Origin: Saprospiraceae bacterium
GTDB lineage: Bacteria > Bacteroidota > Bacteroidia > Chitinophagales > Saprospiraceae
Reading direction: 5' to 3'
NCBI GenBank assembly: GCA_016710235.1
Contig: JADJLG010000001.1
Span: forward strand, 2,965,501 to 3,029,500
DNA length: 64,000 bases
Below the pieces are notes generated by a model. It did not search any database. It was not told where the DNA came from and saw only the letters and a program-made list of their open reading frames with translations. Position numbers and translations under genes: made by a program. Shown piece by piece: positions 26,518-36,600 of the stretch. How positions within the stretch are numbered: position 1 is the first letter of the stretch; each line of letters begins with the position of its first letter.

Positions 26518-27324
26518 TCATTGCAATGCCATGATTACTAATACTTTGCCATCCGGATTAGACAATTTATAAACTGCACCGGTCTGAATGGCTGATGCAT
26601 CCATTGTTACAGCCATGGACCCATAAAGATTTGTAGCAGCATGCAATCCAATGGCCAATTCAATACCCTCATCCATCAACACCAAGGAGCCAAGAAATAT
26701 TGCAAATCCAAAATAATAAGCCAACATCAATTCGGTCCCAAAGGCAGCTACTTCTGGGTTGCTTCCATGCAACAATGCAAAACATAAAGAACTCAACAAT
26801 AAAGCAATCCACCCACGATTGAAAAGACGATACAACAATTGCATCAAATAAGATCTAAACAATAGTTCTTCAGCACTTGATTGGATGAACAACATTGTGC
26901 AACTTACAATCAATAATCCGACAAAAGGCCACAAATGGAATTGGAATACATACTGACCGCCTCCCACTAGACCATACAATAAATCCGATACTATATTTAG
27001 CGCGAACCAGATCAAGAAAGATATCATTATTCTCCGCCATCGGATCGCACCTTGTGTATTGATCAATGTCGTATAACTTCTTTCCTGAATTACTTCTGTG
27101 AGTTTCAGGAGGCTCACCATCATCATTGCAAATGGAAGAAGTATGGTAAATAGCGCCAGATTAACCTTCTTTCCTTCAAGAAAAGATTGGTAAGGGAATA
27201 CAACAAAAAAAGAACTTAAAAAGAATGCGCCAAGGCTTAATGCCAAGGTGATGAGATAATAAAATATACCGTTTTTGCCTGAATATGCCTGCCTGAGAAA
27301 TTGCCGATCGCTCACAAGCAGCAA
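26518..27324 (-). CDS. CPBP-family intramembrane metalloprotease
   Basis: The 268-residue protein has six to eight membrane helices and the three CPBP (Abi/CAAX protease) motifs: EELLFRSYLMQLL, LLSSLCFALLHG and a C-terminal His in GLHAATN. These Glu and His residues bind the catalytic zinc. The substrate is unknown; family members process CAAX-like peptides, bacteriocins or regulators. It is divergent from the DUF6580 gene. Confidence 0.87.
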   Translation of the reverse strand: MLLVSDRQFLRQAYSGKNGIFYYLITLALSLGAFFLSSFFVVFPYQSFLEGKKVNLALFTILLPFAMMMVSLLKLTEVIQERSYTTLINTQGAIRWRRIMISFLIWFALNIVSDLLYGLVGGGQYVFQFHLWPFVGLLIVSCTMLFIQSSAEELLFRSYLMQLLYRLFNRGWIALLLSSLCFALLHGSNPEVAAFGTELMLAYYFGFAIFLGSLVLMDEGIELAIGLHAATNLYGSMAVTMDASAIQTGAVYKLSNPDGKVLVIMALQ

Positions 27325-27376
27325 ATGTAAATGAAATCAAACATATCAAATATTTTACTATAAGATTTGAGATTAC

Positions 27377-27384
27377 TATCTTTG
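27377..27384 (+). promoter_or_regulatory. Bacteroidota -7 element (TATCTTTG)
   Basis: TATCTTTG fits TAnnTTTG and ends 16 bases before the ATG at 27401. A matching -33 TTG is not obvious. Confidence 0.4.
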
Positions 27385-27400
27385 GGCAAAATCATGCGAC

Positions 27401-27961
27401 ATGATGAATATAAAACTCATACTACCATTAATTTTCATAGCTTTTACTGTGTTCATCAGCAGATTGATTCCTCATCAGCCAAATTTCACTGCGATGATAG
27501 CAGCAGTAGTATTTGCAGCAAGAATTAACAGGAGGCTAAGTACTTTGTTTGTAGTTTTTCTTGCTCTATTGATGAGTGATCTGGTAATCAATAATTTCAT
27601 CTATGCAAATCATGGATCATTCAAGTGGCTTAGCTCAGGAGTTATTTGGTTATTGGCTTGTTATACTGTGGTATATTTTGCGGGTAAATATTTTTTAAAG
27701 AGAAATAGCCAATCCATTATGTCTTATCTGAGCACTGCCACAGGTGCCTCTTTAATTTTCTTTGTTTTAAGCAATTTTGCAGTTTGGGCTACCGGGAATT
27801 TATATCCCAAAACCTTGCTCGGTTTAGAATCCTGTTTTATCGCAGCAATTCCTTTTTTATCGTATGAATTGGCAGGAAATTTATTTTATAGTGCGATCTT
27901 TTTAGTCACATATTTTATTTGGAATAGGCAAGCGAATCTGGCGCCATTGCCATTAAATTAA
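27401..27961 (+). CDS. DUF6580-type integral membrane protein
   Basis: The 186-residue protein has five to six hydrophobic helices and the family-like start LPLIFIAFTVFISRLIPHQPNFTA followed by a LLMSDLVINN segment. Such proteins resemble ECF-transporter substrate-binding subunits and are suspected of small-molecule or cobalt/vitamin uptake; the substrate is unknown. A DUF5522 mini-gene follows after 6 bases, and a cobalamin adenosyltransferase converges on the pair. Confidence 0.72.
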   Translation: MMNIKLILPLIFIAFTVFISRLIPHQPNFTAMIAAVVFAARINRRLSTLFVVFLALLMSDLVINNFIYANHGSFKWLSSGVIWLLACYTVVYFAGKYFLKRNSQSIMSYLSTATGASLIFFVLSNFAVWATGNLYPKTLLGLESCFIAAIPFLSYELAGNLFYSAIFLVTYFIWNRQANLAPLPLN

Positions 27962-27967
27962 TTTATA

Positions 27968-28117
27968 ATGGAAGAAGGGGTAGATTATGAAATGACAGAA
28001 GATGGTAGGCTTATATTTACAAGGTCTTTTCTTTTGAAAAGGGGTACATGTTGTAAATGTGGCTGCATGAATTGTCCTTATAAAGGTGGTAGCCAGCAGA
28101 CATCTTCGATGCCTTGA
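27968..28117 (+). CDS. Small Cys-rich DUF5522 protein
   Basis: A 49-codon gene follows the DUF6580 gene by 6 bases. It reads MEEGVDYEMTEDGRLIFTRS, then FLLKRGTCCKCGCMNCPYK, matching the DUF5522 pattern of an F-T-x-x-(H/F)-L-x-R-G-x-C-C-x-x-G-C-x-x-C-P-Y cluster. Five closely spaced cysteines suggest metal binding. The 3' 40 bases overlap the 3' end of the convergent pduO-type gene, tail to tail. The family is widespread but of unknown function. Confidence 0.78.
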   Translation: MEEGVDYEMTEDGRLIFTRSFLLKRGTCCKCGCMNCPYKGGSQQTSSMP

Positions 28118-28629
28118 GAATGAGCTACGTATCTAGCCAATACAAATAAATAGTCTGAAAATCTGTTCAGATATATCATAATAACTGGGTCAAAATCGAA
28201 ATGTTCACTCATAGCAACGACTCTCCTTTCCGATCTTCTACATACTGTTCTACTGATGTGAGCTACAGCCACAGCTTTTGAGCCTGATGGTAATATGAAC
28301 TGTGTTAAAGGCTTCAAAGCTGAATCCATGCGGTCTATTTCAGATTCAAATTCCGGAATCCTCGCTACTGGTAAAGCCGGAAGTTTCAATTTTTTAGGGT
28401 TATCAAAATCAATGGCTAGGTGGGATCCTATCACAAAGAGATCTTGCTGACACTTAAGCAACAGATCCAGAATGGATTTATCATCCACATGTGCTGCTAA
28501 AAATCCAATATTTGAGTTGAGTTCATCAATCGTGCCATATGCTTCGATTTGAAGATCTGATTTTGACACTTTCCGTCCTCCATATAAGGCAGTCTGTCCG
28601 GCATCTCCTTGCTTGGTATATATTTTCAT
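28078..28629 (-). CDS. Cob(I)alamin adenosyltransferase, PduO type
   Basis: The enzyme adenosylates cob(I)alamin to form coenzyme B12. The 183-residue protein starts IYTKQGDAGQTALYGGRKV and has EAYGTIDELNSNIGF, FILPSGSKAVAVAHISR and RTVCRRSERRVV, the standard PduO-type motifs for ATP and cobalamin. The 3' end overlaps the DUF5522 gene on the other strand by 40 bases. Confidence 0.92.
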   Translation of the reverse strand: MKIYTKQGDAGQTALYGGRKVSKSDLQIEAYGTIDELNSNIGFLAAHVDDKSILDLLLKCQQDLFVIGSHLAIDFDNPKKLKLPALPVARIPEFESEIDRMDSALKPLTQFILPSGSKAVAVAHISRTVCRRSERRVVAMSEHFDFDPVIMIYLNRFSDYLFVLARYVAHSQGIEDVCWLPPL

Positions 28630-28707
28630 CTTTTCCGCTCATTTGAGTTCACCTAATTCTATCGCCATACCAAGATTCTGCCGAAAGGCAATATTGGTAT
28701 ATTAGAT

Positions 28708-29426
28708 TCAATATGTGGCTAAATTTTGGTTTGGGAAGGCAGATTCTGAGCTATCTGATTCAACCAATCCATCTCTAAGTCTTACTATTCGTCTTGCGTG
28801 TGCTGCAATGTCCGGCTCATGAGTTACCAACAGTATTGTATTTCCTTTTCTGTGCAGGTCTTTGAAGATATTGATGATCTCCTCACTAGTCCTTGTATCA
28901 AGATTTCCGGTAGGTTCATCTGCCAGGATTAATGCAGGATCATTGATCAGCGCTCTTGCTATTGCCACACGTTGGCGTTGCCCTCCTGATAACTCATTTG
29001 GCTTATGGTACATTCTGGATTCAAGTCCCACATCTGACATGACCTGTCTGGCTTTTTCCAATCTATCAGATTTATTGTAACCTGCATATATCAGGGGTAA
29101 AGCAACGTTTTCCAAAGAAGACATTCTGGGCAACAGGTTGAAGGTTTGAAACACAAAACCGATCTGCTTGTTTCTAACTTCTGCAAGTTCGGCATCCCCA
29201 TCCCACTGACATTAATCCCATTGAGATAATACTCTCCTGAAGTTGGTGAATCCAAGCAGCCGATGAGATTCATCAAAGTAGATTTTCCACTACCTGACGG
29301 CCCCATCAACGCAACAAACTCATTTCTTTTGATTTGCAGAGAAACGGATCGAAGCGCATCAATAGTTTCAGAACCCATCACATAAGTCTTGCGAAGGTCT
29401 TTCACCTCTATGATCAAGTCAGACAT
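28708..29426 (-). pseudogene. ABC transporter ATP-binding protein (LolD/MacB type), frameshifted
   Basis: The N-terminal part (from 29426) has Walker A GPSGSGKST and the C-terminal part has the signature LSGGQRQRVAIARAL, Walker B LILADEPTGNLD and the H-loop LLVTHEP, so the ATPase is complete in content. The frame is broken at the run of four C at 29196-29199: adding one base restores GMGDAELAEV...IGFVFQTFNLLPRM. Intact length would be about 239 residues. The family drives lipoprotein release or macrolide/peptide export with a FtsX-like permease, which is not adjacent here. A sequencing error is as likely as a mutation. Confidence 0.85.
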
Positions 29427-29547
29427 CTACTGGATTTATTTTAATGTAAAAATAGTGCTCCTCGGATCATTTGTCCGGAATATTTAGATGATATGCCTCT
29501 AATACTGGACGAAATGCTTTAATTTGCACATACTTAGAACCAAAGGA

Positions 29548-30171
29548 ATGAAGCATATCGGAATTGCCGGTAATATTGGTGCCGGAAAAACTACACTTTG
29601 TGAAGCACTTTCAAGGCATTATGGATGGGAAGTCCATTACGAAGACACTTCAAACAACCCATATTTGAGTGATTTTTACTTTGATATGCACAGGTGGTCC
29701 TTCAATCTGCAGGTTTATTTTTTGAATTCCCGATTCCAACAATTGATCGAAATCCAGAATGGAAGTAAAACTGTTATCCAAGACAGGACGATTTATGAAG
29801 ATGCGCATATTTTCGCCCCCAATTTGCATGAAATGGGTCTCATGTCAAAGAGGGACTTCGACAATTACTTCACACTGTTCAAGATCATGATGAGTACTGT
29901 TAAACCACCAGACCTCTTGATTTATTTGAGAGCCTCAATTCCAACACTTGTGGATCATATCCAACAAAGGGGCAGAGAATATGAAGGGAATATGAGCCTG
30001 GACTACCTCAAAAAACTAAACCAACGATATGAAAACTTTATAGAAGGATTCAAAGATTGTCCAGTAGTTGTCATCCAAGCTGATGGGCTTGATTTCAAAA
30101 AAAGTGCAGAAGATCTTGGAAAAGTAATAGATATGATCCACGCACAAACTGCAGGTCTATTCACAAGCTAA
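29548..30171 (+). CDS. Deoxynucleoside kinase
   Basis: A 207-residue kinase phosphorylating deoxynucleosides for nucleotide salvage. It has the P-loop GNIGAGKTTL, the ED..NPYLSDFY substrate motif, QDRTIYEDAHIF (the DRS/ERS-like motif) and RGREYEG in the LID. An upstream TTG at 29524 would add eight residues, but ATG 29548 gives the usual start MKHIGIAGNIGAG. Specificity (dA/dG or dC) cannot be told from sequence alone. Confidence 0.9.
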   Translation: MKHIGIAGNIGAGKTTLCEALSRHYGWEVHYEDTSNNPYLSDFYFDMHRWSFNLQVYFLNSRFQQLIEIQNGSKTVIQDRTIYEDAHIFAPNLHEMGLMSKRDFDNYFTLFKIMMSTVKPPDLLIYLRASIPTLVDHIQQRGREYEGNMSLDYLKKLNQRYENFIEGFKDCPVVVIQADGLDFKKSAEDLGKVIDMIHAQTAGLFTS

Positions 30172-31084
30172 ATCTACAATTCCATTGATTGGAACACTCC
30201 CCAAAAAATGGGCCAATTGATTAACGGACATAAAAACTAAATTAAACCAATAGAATCAAAAGAACATTGGAAAAAGAAAAAGAAGCAATTTTAGTAATGA
30301 ATTCAAGACCAAAGTGTGTCTTGAGTCCATTAAATAGCGTCAAACTTTTTCTGAACTGGCCGAAAAGCACAAAATTCATCCCTGATTTATATGAACTGGA
30401 AGGAAGGTTTTGAGTGTTCCGTTACTATCAACATATATCCAATTCTTGAAGGTAACAACCCTTTCAGGCTGGAGCGTTCAAATTTAGAATGTCATTATAG
30501 CAAAGCACTTGTTTTATTTCAATCGAGTGCGATAATGGATGTGAACTATTGGAGAATGCGCACACGTTTACATAAAGTCATTAAAAATTAGAAATCTTAA
30601 CATTGATTGGCCAAGAATTAAATAATGTAATTCTCCAACTGTTGAATTAACCTTGATTTTGAAGTCAATTTGGTGTGTAATTGATCTTCAAGGTGAAATC
30701 TGGATTTAAGCTTCGGTTATAAAATTCTGCAAACTAAATGGCTTGGCTTCATTTCAGTAAGAATATATCAAAACTTGGAGGATTCAAAAGGCAGCACCAA
30801 TAAACTACTTAACCCAAATTCTGCTTTAGCTTTTTTAGCTTCAATTCTGTTCTTGAAGCAACTAACACAATTGGCAGGAAGTGCTTTTAAAAGGAGTAAA
30901 GCATGAATTAGCTCAAAAAACCAAAACAAGGGTAAGAAAATCTTATTGAAGAGTTCCAGATAGAGTCTATATTAGAAATCCAAGAATACGGTTTTAATTA
31001 CACTAAAAACTAATAAAAGCGGGGTAAAGTGATAGATTAAACCCGGTAAAGACTTCTGGTTCTTTAGCGAAAGCCGATAGGTAG
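30172..31084. other. Long gap with transposase debris
   Basis: About 900 bases with no intact gene. The first part holds an IS3-type remnant (listed). Around 30,740-30,905 a + strand frame reads protein-like (RIYQNLEDSKGS, then LLNPNSALAFLASILFL) without a start and could be another decayed transposase or coding fragment; I cannot name it. Confidence 0.5.
30269..30420 (+). pseudogene. Remnant of IS3-family OrfA transposase
   Basis: The frame reads KRSNFSNEFKTKVCLESIK, stop, RQTFSELAEKHKIHP, then a frameshift to NWKEGFE. This is the N-terminal helix-turn-helix of IS3/IS911-type OrfA (compare R-F-x-x-E-F-K-x-K-V-x-L-E-x-I/L and L-S-E-L-A-x-K-H-x-I-H-P). At least one stop and one frameshift, and no OrfB, so it is dead. 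Confidence 0.7.
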
Positions 31085-31158
<74 letters not shown>

Positions 31159-31463
31159 GTTGAAGCGCAAAGTTATAATTTTATTGGATAAGCCAACAAG
31201 TAAGAACAATAAACCCTATTCTATTTTGTTTTAGTGCGTAAAACCTGGTTACTCGAAAAATTTTATATTTAAGAACTCTTTGCTTTTCTTTCTGGGAGAT
31301 TTGTCAAATCATGGAAAGCCAAATGGCTTTGTTTTAGATTGGAAGCGGTTGATCTCGAAAAAACTTGGTTGCAATGCCTAAAAGTATCATGTATTCATCA
31401 ATTACCTTTGATCAAATAATCAAAAAATTAGATTGTAAAAATCTTCCCAATGACCATTTTGCA
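31159..31463. other. Gap with no recognisable feature
   Basis: AT-rich spacer of 305 bases; nothing seen beyond chance frames. Confidence 0.5.
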
Positions 31464-31997
31464 TTAAATTTTAATCTGGAAAGAATCAAAAAATTTATTG
31501 ATTTCAGGAGCAAGTTTCTTTGAGATAGGTGCAAAAGTTTGCAAAGTAAAAAGAACACTTTCTTTTGGCAACATCCAGGTGTTGACTACCATCGTATCCC
31601 CTGCGGATTGATATACAATCGAAAATCGATCCCCAACCACGTCAGCTTGATTTGCAGGACCTTGATAAAGGCATCTACCCTTTAGTTGCTCCAGAAGACC
31701 TTCACGGGTTGTCTCTAAGATATAATAATAGGAGGAATCCATTTTAGCCAAAGAAAAATCTGAAGGATAGCTAGTTTTATTGATCGAAAAGATGATTTCA
31801 TCTTTGCCTTTGTCTAGAGTTGCAAAATAATATTCAACTTCTACATTGCCAATTTCGGTATCCATGGACTTTATAGAATAACTCGGTGTTTCCGGTAGAA
31901 GTACGTGAAAGGACTTATCCAATGGTTCGAAAGAGATCCAATTTCCGACCCATGTTAACAAATAAGCCATTGACAAAATGGCGAGTTTAATATTCAT
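31464..31997 (-). CDS. Exported protein of unknown function
   Basis: The 177-residue protein begins MNIKLAILSMAYLLTWVGNW, a signal-peptide-like segment (an earlier GTG/ATG at 32039 adds 14 unlikely residues). The rest is a small alpha/beta domain with alternating strands (VEVEYYFATLDKGKDEIIFS, SYYYILETT, MVVNTWMLP). It resembles in layout small periplasmic proteins of Bacteroidota, but I recognise no family. It is divergent from lpdA. Confidence 0.6.
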   Translation of the reverse strand: MNIKLAILSMAYLLTWVGNWISFEPLDKSFHVLLPETPSYSIKSMDTEIGNVEVEYYFATLDKGKDEIIFSINKTSYPSDFSLAKMDSSYYYILETTREGLLEQLKGRCLYQGPANQADVVGDRFSIVYQSAGDTMVVNTWMLPKESVLFTLQTFAPISKKLAPEINKFFDSFQIKI

Positions 31998-32023
31998 GGG
32001 ATTGCAAACGAATAAAGCTGAAT

Positions 32024-32053
32024 TTGAGTATCCATGCAAGGGATGTATATTTG
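32024..32053 (+). promoter_or_regulatory. Promoter of lpdA
   Basis: TTG at 32024-32026, a 19-base spacer and TATATTTG at 32046-32053 match the Bacteroidota -33/-7 promoter pattern closely, 23 bases before the lpdA ATG. Confidence 0.65.
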
Positions 32054-32076
32054 TGAAATTTTAAATAAGATAAAAG

Positions 32077-33477
32077 ATGACCAAATACGATATCGCTGTT
32101 ATTGGAGCAGGACCAGGGGGATATGTTGCAGCTATCAGAGCTGCTCAATTAGGCAAGAATGTATGTATTATAGAACGAGAATCGTTGGGAGGCATATGTT
32201 TGAATTGGGGATGTATTCCTACTAAGGCCTTGCTCAAAAGTGCTCAAGTATTCAACTATATCCGACATGCAGCTGATTATGGCATTGTTGTATCTGATTC
32301 CAAAGCAGATTTCGGTATAATCATAAGCAGAAGCAGAGCAGTAGCTGAAGGAATGAGTAAAGGTGTTCAATTTCTGATGAAAAAAAACAAGATCAACGTC
32401 ATCATGGGATCTGCTCGATTGCTTGGAAGTGGCAAAATTCAAGTTACAAACTCTGATGGCGGTCTCAATGAGCTTGAAGCCGAACATATAATCTTGGCTA
32501 CTGGAGCCAGAGCCAAAGAACTCCCAAACCTCAAAATCGATGGTGAAAAGATCATTGATTATAGAAAAGCGATGACTTTGACTTCAGCTCCAAAAGAAAT
32601 GGTTGTGGTCGGAGCTGGTGCGATAGGTGTAGAGTTCGCTCATTTTTACAATAGTTTAGGTACAAAAGTTACCATTATTGAGTTTATGGAGCAAGGCTTA
32701 GTACCACGCGAGGATGCTGACATCTCGAAAGAACTTACCCGTTCGTTTAAGAAAGCAGGAATTCAGGTACTTGGCAATACTTCTGTCGAAAAAGTTGAAA
32801 AAGCAAAGCAAGGGCTTGTTGTATATGCTAAAGATAGAAAAGAAGGCAAAGAATCCCAGATTAACTGTGATGTAGTCTTGTCTGCTGCAGGTGTAAGTCC
32901 GAATACTGAAAATCTAGGTTTGGAAAAGCTCGGCATTAAGCAGGATAAAGGATACGTTTTAGTGGACGAATTCTACAGAACAAATGTCTCGGGGATTTAT
33001 GCCATAGGAGACATAGTACCGGGTCCGGCTTTGGCACACGTTGCTAGTGCAGAAGGGATAATATGCGTAGAAAAAATTTGTGGTCACAATCCTCAGCCTT
33101 TGGATTATGGAAACATACCCGGGTGTACATATTGCACCCCAGAAATTGCCAGCGTTGGCTTGACTGAAGCAGAAGCGAAAGCGAAAGGTTTTGACATTCT
33201 GGTCGGGAAATTTCCGTTCAGTGCCAGCGGCAAGGCCAGTGCATCAGGGAACAAGGAAGGCTTTGTTAAGGTCATGTATGATAAAAAGTATGGAGAACTT
33301 CTAGGAGCACATCTCATAGGTGATCACGTCACTGAGATGATTGCGGAATTGGTTGTTGCGAAGAAGTTAGAGACCACAGGGCATGAAATACTGAAGGCAG
33401 TCCATCCACATCCGACCATGTCAGAAGCCATCATGGAAGCAACAGCTGCTGCATATGGAGAAGTCATTCATCTCTAA
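32077..33477 (+). CDS. lpdA: Dihydrolipoyl dehydrogenase (E3)
   Basis: This FAD enzyme reoxidises the lipoyl groups of 2-oxoacid dehydrogenase complexes with NAD+. The 466-residue protein has the FAD motif IGAGPGGYVAA at residue 9, the redox disulfide GGICLNWGCIP (Cys41, Cys46), the NAD motif VVGAGAIGVEFA, the second FAD site YAIGDIV and the catalytic HPHPTMSEA near the end. It stands alone here; a pyruvate dehydrogenase E1 alpha lies 22 kb downstream. Confidence 0.96.
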   Translation: MTKYDIAVIGAGPGGYVAAIRAAQLGKNVCIIERESLGGICLNWGCIPTKALLKSAQVFNYIRHAADYGIVVSDSKADFGIIISRSRAVAEGMSKGVQFLMKKNKINVIMGSARLLGSGKIQVTNSDGGLNELEAEHIILATGARAKELPNLKIDGEKIIDYRKAMTLTSAPKEMVVVGAGAIGVEFAHFYNSLGTKVTIIEFMEQGLVPREDADISKELTRSFKKAGIQVLGNTSVEKVEKAKQGLVVYAKDRKEGKESQINCDVVLSAAGVSPNTENLGLEKLGIKQDKGYVLVDEFYRTNVSGIYAIGDIVPGPALAHVASAEGIICVEKICGHNPQPLDYGNIPGCTYCTPEIASVGLTEAEAKAKGFDILVGKFPFSASGKASASGNKEGFVKVMYDKKYGELLGAHLIGDHVTEMIAELVVAKKLETTGHEILKAVHPHPTMSEAIMEATAAAYGEVIHL

Positions 33478-33684
33478 AGTAATTTTTATATTTTGTTTTA
33501 AATGACACTTCTATAGCATATGTATAAAATTGATCGACAATAACTTACACATTTAATTTTTGTGAAATACAAAAAGGCTCAAATTTTTATAAAATGAAGT
33601 GTGATTTTATTAACTCTGTAATGAATTTTTTATTCTAACTTGTGCATAAATTTTGAATTTAATTCACATATCAAACAATTCCAC

Positions 33685-36600
33685 ATGAAAAATTGGTTAA
33701 CCATTGTTATTGTATTTTTATCGACTTGGGCTTATAGTCAAACTATTCAACTTAAGCCTCACAGTTTTTCCAGAAACGATTTAGTAAACAAACACTTCAT
33801 TGATTATCAAATATTTACAATTGATATTAAACAGTTCCAGACAGACCTATCTAAGAAAACGGATAATATTTACAATGTAGTATTGCAATCTCCGACTGAA
33901 AGACAGAGACTTACTTTATTCGAATATGACTTGTTTACACCAGAGTTTGATGGGCCATGGCATTCTGAGAATGGTGTTATCAAATCCCCAAAAGACAAGA
34001 GTCTAAGAACATTCAGGGGTGCTGTCAAAGAAGACTTGAATGGTATGGCTAGCTTAACTGTTGCAAACAATTTCTTAATGGTTACAATGCAACGTGGAAA
34101 TGATCTTTACATTCTTGAACCACTTCCAAACGAGGTTAACCCAAATCAAGAGGATTTATATATACTTTACAAAAGTGGCGATGTGATCCAATCCGGTGAT
34201 CCTGTCGTGTGCGGATCAAATGAATTCAAAAAACAACAAGAAGAATTAGAAAAGAACCCAATTCGTGCAAGAAATATTCCGTGCGTTGATGTGGAAATTG
34301 GATTGGCATGTGACTGGGGATATGTAGAACGTCACCGAGGAATGGGTGGCGCTCAGAATTTCATGACAGCCATCATGAACTACTGCCAGACCAATTGGGA
34401 TGATGATTTTCAAGTTCAGATTTCATTTGCGATTTCAGGCTTCTATATTCCTGCAGATCAAGCATCAGATATCTTTGACAGGGCAATGTCAATTATGGAA
34501 CATTTAAATCTATTAATAGGGAATGCTTCAAGCATATTACCTCCACACGACGTTGCAACCGGCTGGACCACAGATTACACTTCAGGAATTGTTGGACTTG
34601 CGGCTGGAATTGGAACAGTGTGTTTGCCATCAGAACAATACAACATATGCAGTGAATACAGCATGGATTTTGGTTGTTTGAGGCAACTACAATCTCATGA
34701 GTTAGGACACAATTTTGGTTGCACTCATGATGGTGGAGGCGGTACGGGTGGAAGTGGTACGATCATGGCCCCAACAGTAAATTGTTCTAATAACTGGTCC
34801 GTCATGTCCAGAGTTCAAGTTTATGACTTTGTAAATACAGCAACTTGCCTCACACCTTGTGGACATTTAGAACCTGTTCCAGTGCCGATATTCAATGCGG
34901 TGCCGACACTAGCATGTGTACCCGGACCTGTGCAGTTTACAGATATGTCACTTTATACTACTTCCTGGAATTGGAAATTCCCCGGAGGTGTTCCTGCTAC
35001 ATCCACCAGCCCTAATCCGTTAGTACAATATCCAAATGCCGGAGTTTATGATGTGGAGTTGGAAGTTAAAAATCCACGATGCTCGACCAAAGTAGTAAAG
35101 GCTAAATATATTCAGATGGATCCTGCACCTATTGTTGATTTTGAAGCTGACATCCAAAGTCTATCCGTTGGCTTCAGAAATACCACTCAATACGGATTCG
35201 ATTTTTTCTGGACATTCGGTGACGGACAATCCAGCACAGAATTTGAACCGGTACACGATTATAAAGCTGAAGGAGATTATACTGTCACGTTACGTGTAAC
35301 TGGCGATTGCGGAGTAAGAACGCTTACTAAAATAATTGAAGTGTATTACTTCCCTACTTCAGATTTTGATGCCGATACAATTTGGGGTTGTGCACCAAAA
35401 CAAATCAAATTTTTTGACCAGTCTTCAGATAATGTAATCAGATGGGACTGGAGATTTCCTGGCGGAACTCCTAATTTTTCAATCTTAAAAAATCCAGTGA
35501 TTACTTATAAAAACAAAGGCGTTTATGATGTGAAACTATTTTCATCAGGAAAAAGATATACTGCTTCTTCAGAGAAAAAACTTTATATCACAATAGACAG
35601 TGCTCCGGTTTCCAAGTTTGATTATGATGTCATGGGTGCCACTCTTCAATTCAACAGTAAAGCTACATACCCAAAAAACCATTTTTGGAATTTTGGTGAT
35701 GGCAATACTAGCAATGAAGAAAACCCTTCTCATTCATTTGCTAACGGTATTTACGAAGTAATCTACACAGTTGATAATCTTTGTGGAACTCATACAAGTA
35801 AGCAAACTATAGTAATTGGAGATAGACCCGTCGCTGGTTTCAAAGTTCAAAATCAATTTGGTTGTGCACCATATACTGTTGATTTTGAAAATCTCTCTTC
35901 ATCAGCTGCAACAAATTTTGAATGGACTTTCCCTGGAGGTAATCCTTCTACAAGCACATTGCGAAATCCACAAGTGGTCTACCCAGTTTCAGGCAAGTAT
36001 TCTGTTTCTTTACTCGCTTACAATGCAGCTTACAGAGATAGCTTAACTGTACAAGACTACATTGATGTTAAAGATTACCCCGTTCCTGTATTCAAATCTA
36101 CAGTCAAAGGCTTTGCTGCTACATTTGACAATACAAGTAAATTTGGAAATACCTATCACTGGGATTTTGGAGATGGCAAAACAAGCACAGAAGAAGATCC
36201 TGTCCACGATTATGGAGTTGAAGGTGAGTTTCGCGTAATACTGACGGTCGAAAATGAATGCGGAACTAAGACTATTGAAAAGACCATTGCGGTATATCTG
36301 GTACCAAAAGTCAATTTTGCATCGGACACAACAGCAGGATGTAAACCACTTACTATTCATTTTATTGATAAATCTTCCTCTGATGTGATTGAATGGAACT
36401 GGCAATTTGAGAATGGCAATCCTGCCACATCAACAGAGCAGAATCCAATAGTTGTGTTTGATAAATTTGGCACATTCACGGTAAAACTCACTGTAAAGAA
36501 TAATAATGGTGCTAACAGTAATACGAAATTGAAATATATCAGAATAATTGATGACGTTTATTGCAAGTATAAGCGAGATCCACAAGATCCTAACGGCGGA

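Noticed and set aside
34900..36550. Regular repeats in the protease gene as a possible CRISPR or tandem DNA repeat
   Set aside because: They are diverged PKD protein domains in one open frame, without short identical repeats or equal spacers. No CRISPR array was seen in the window.
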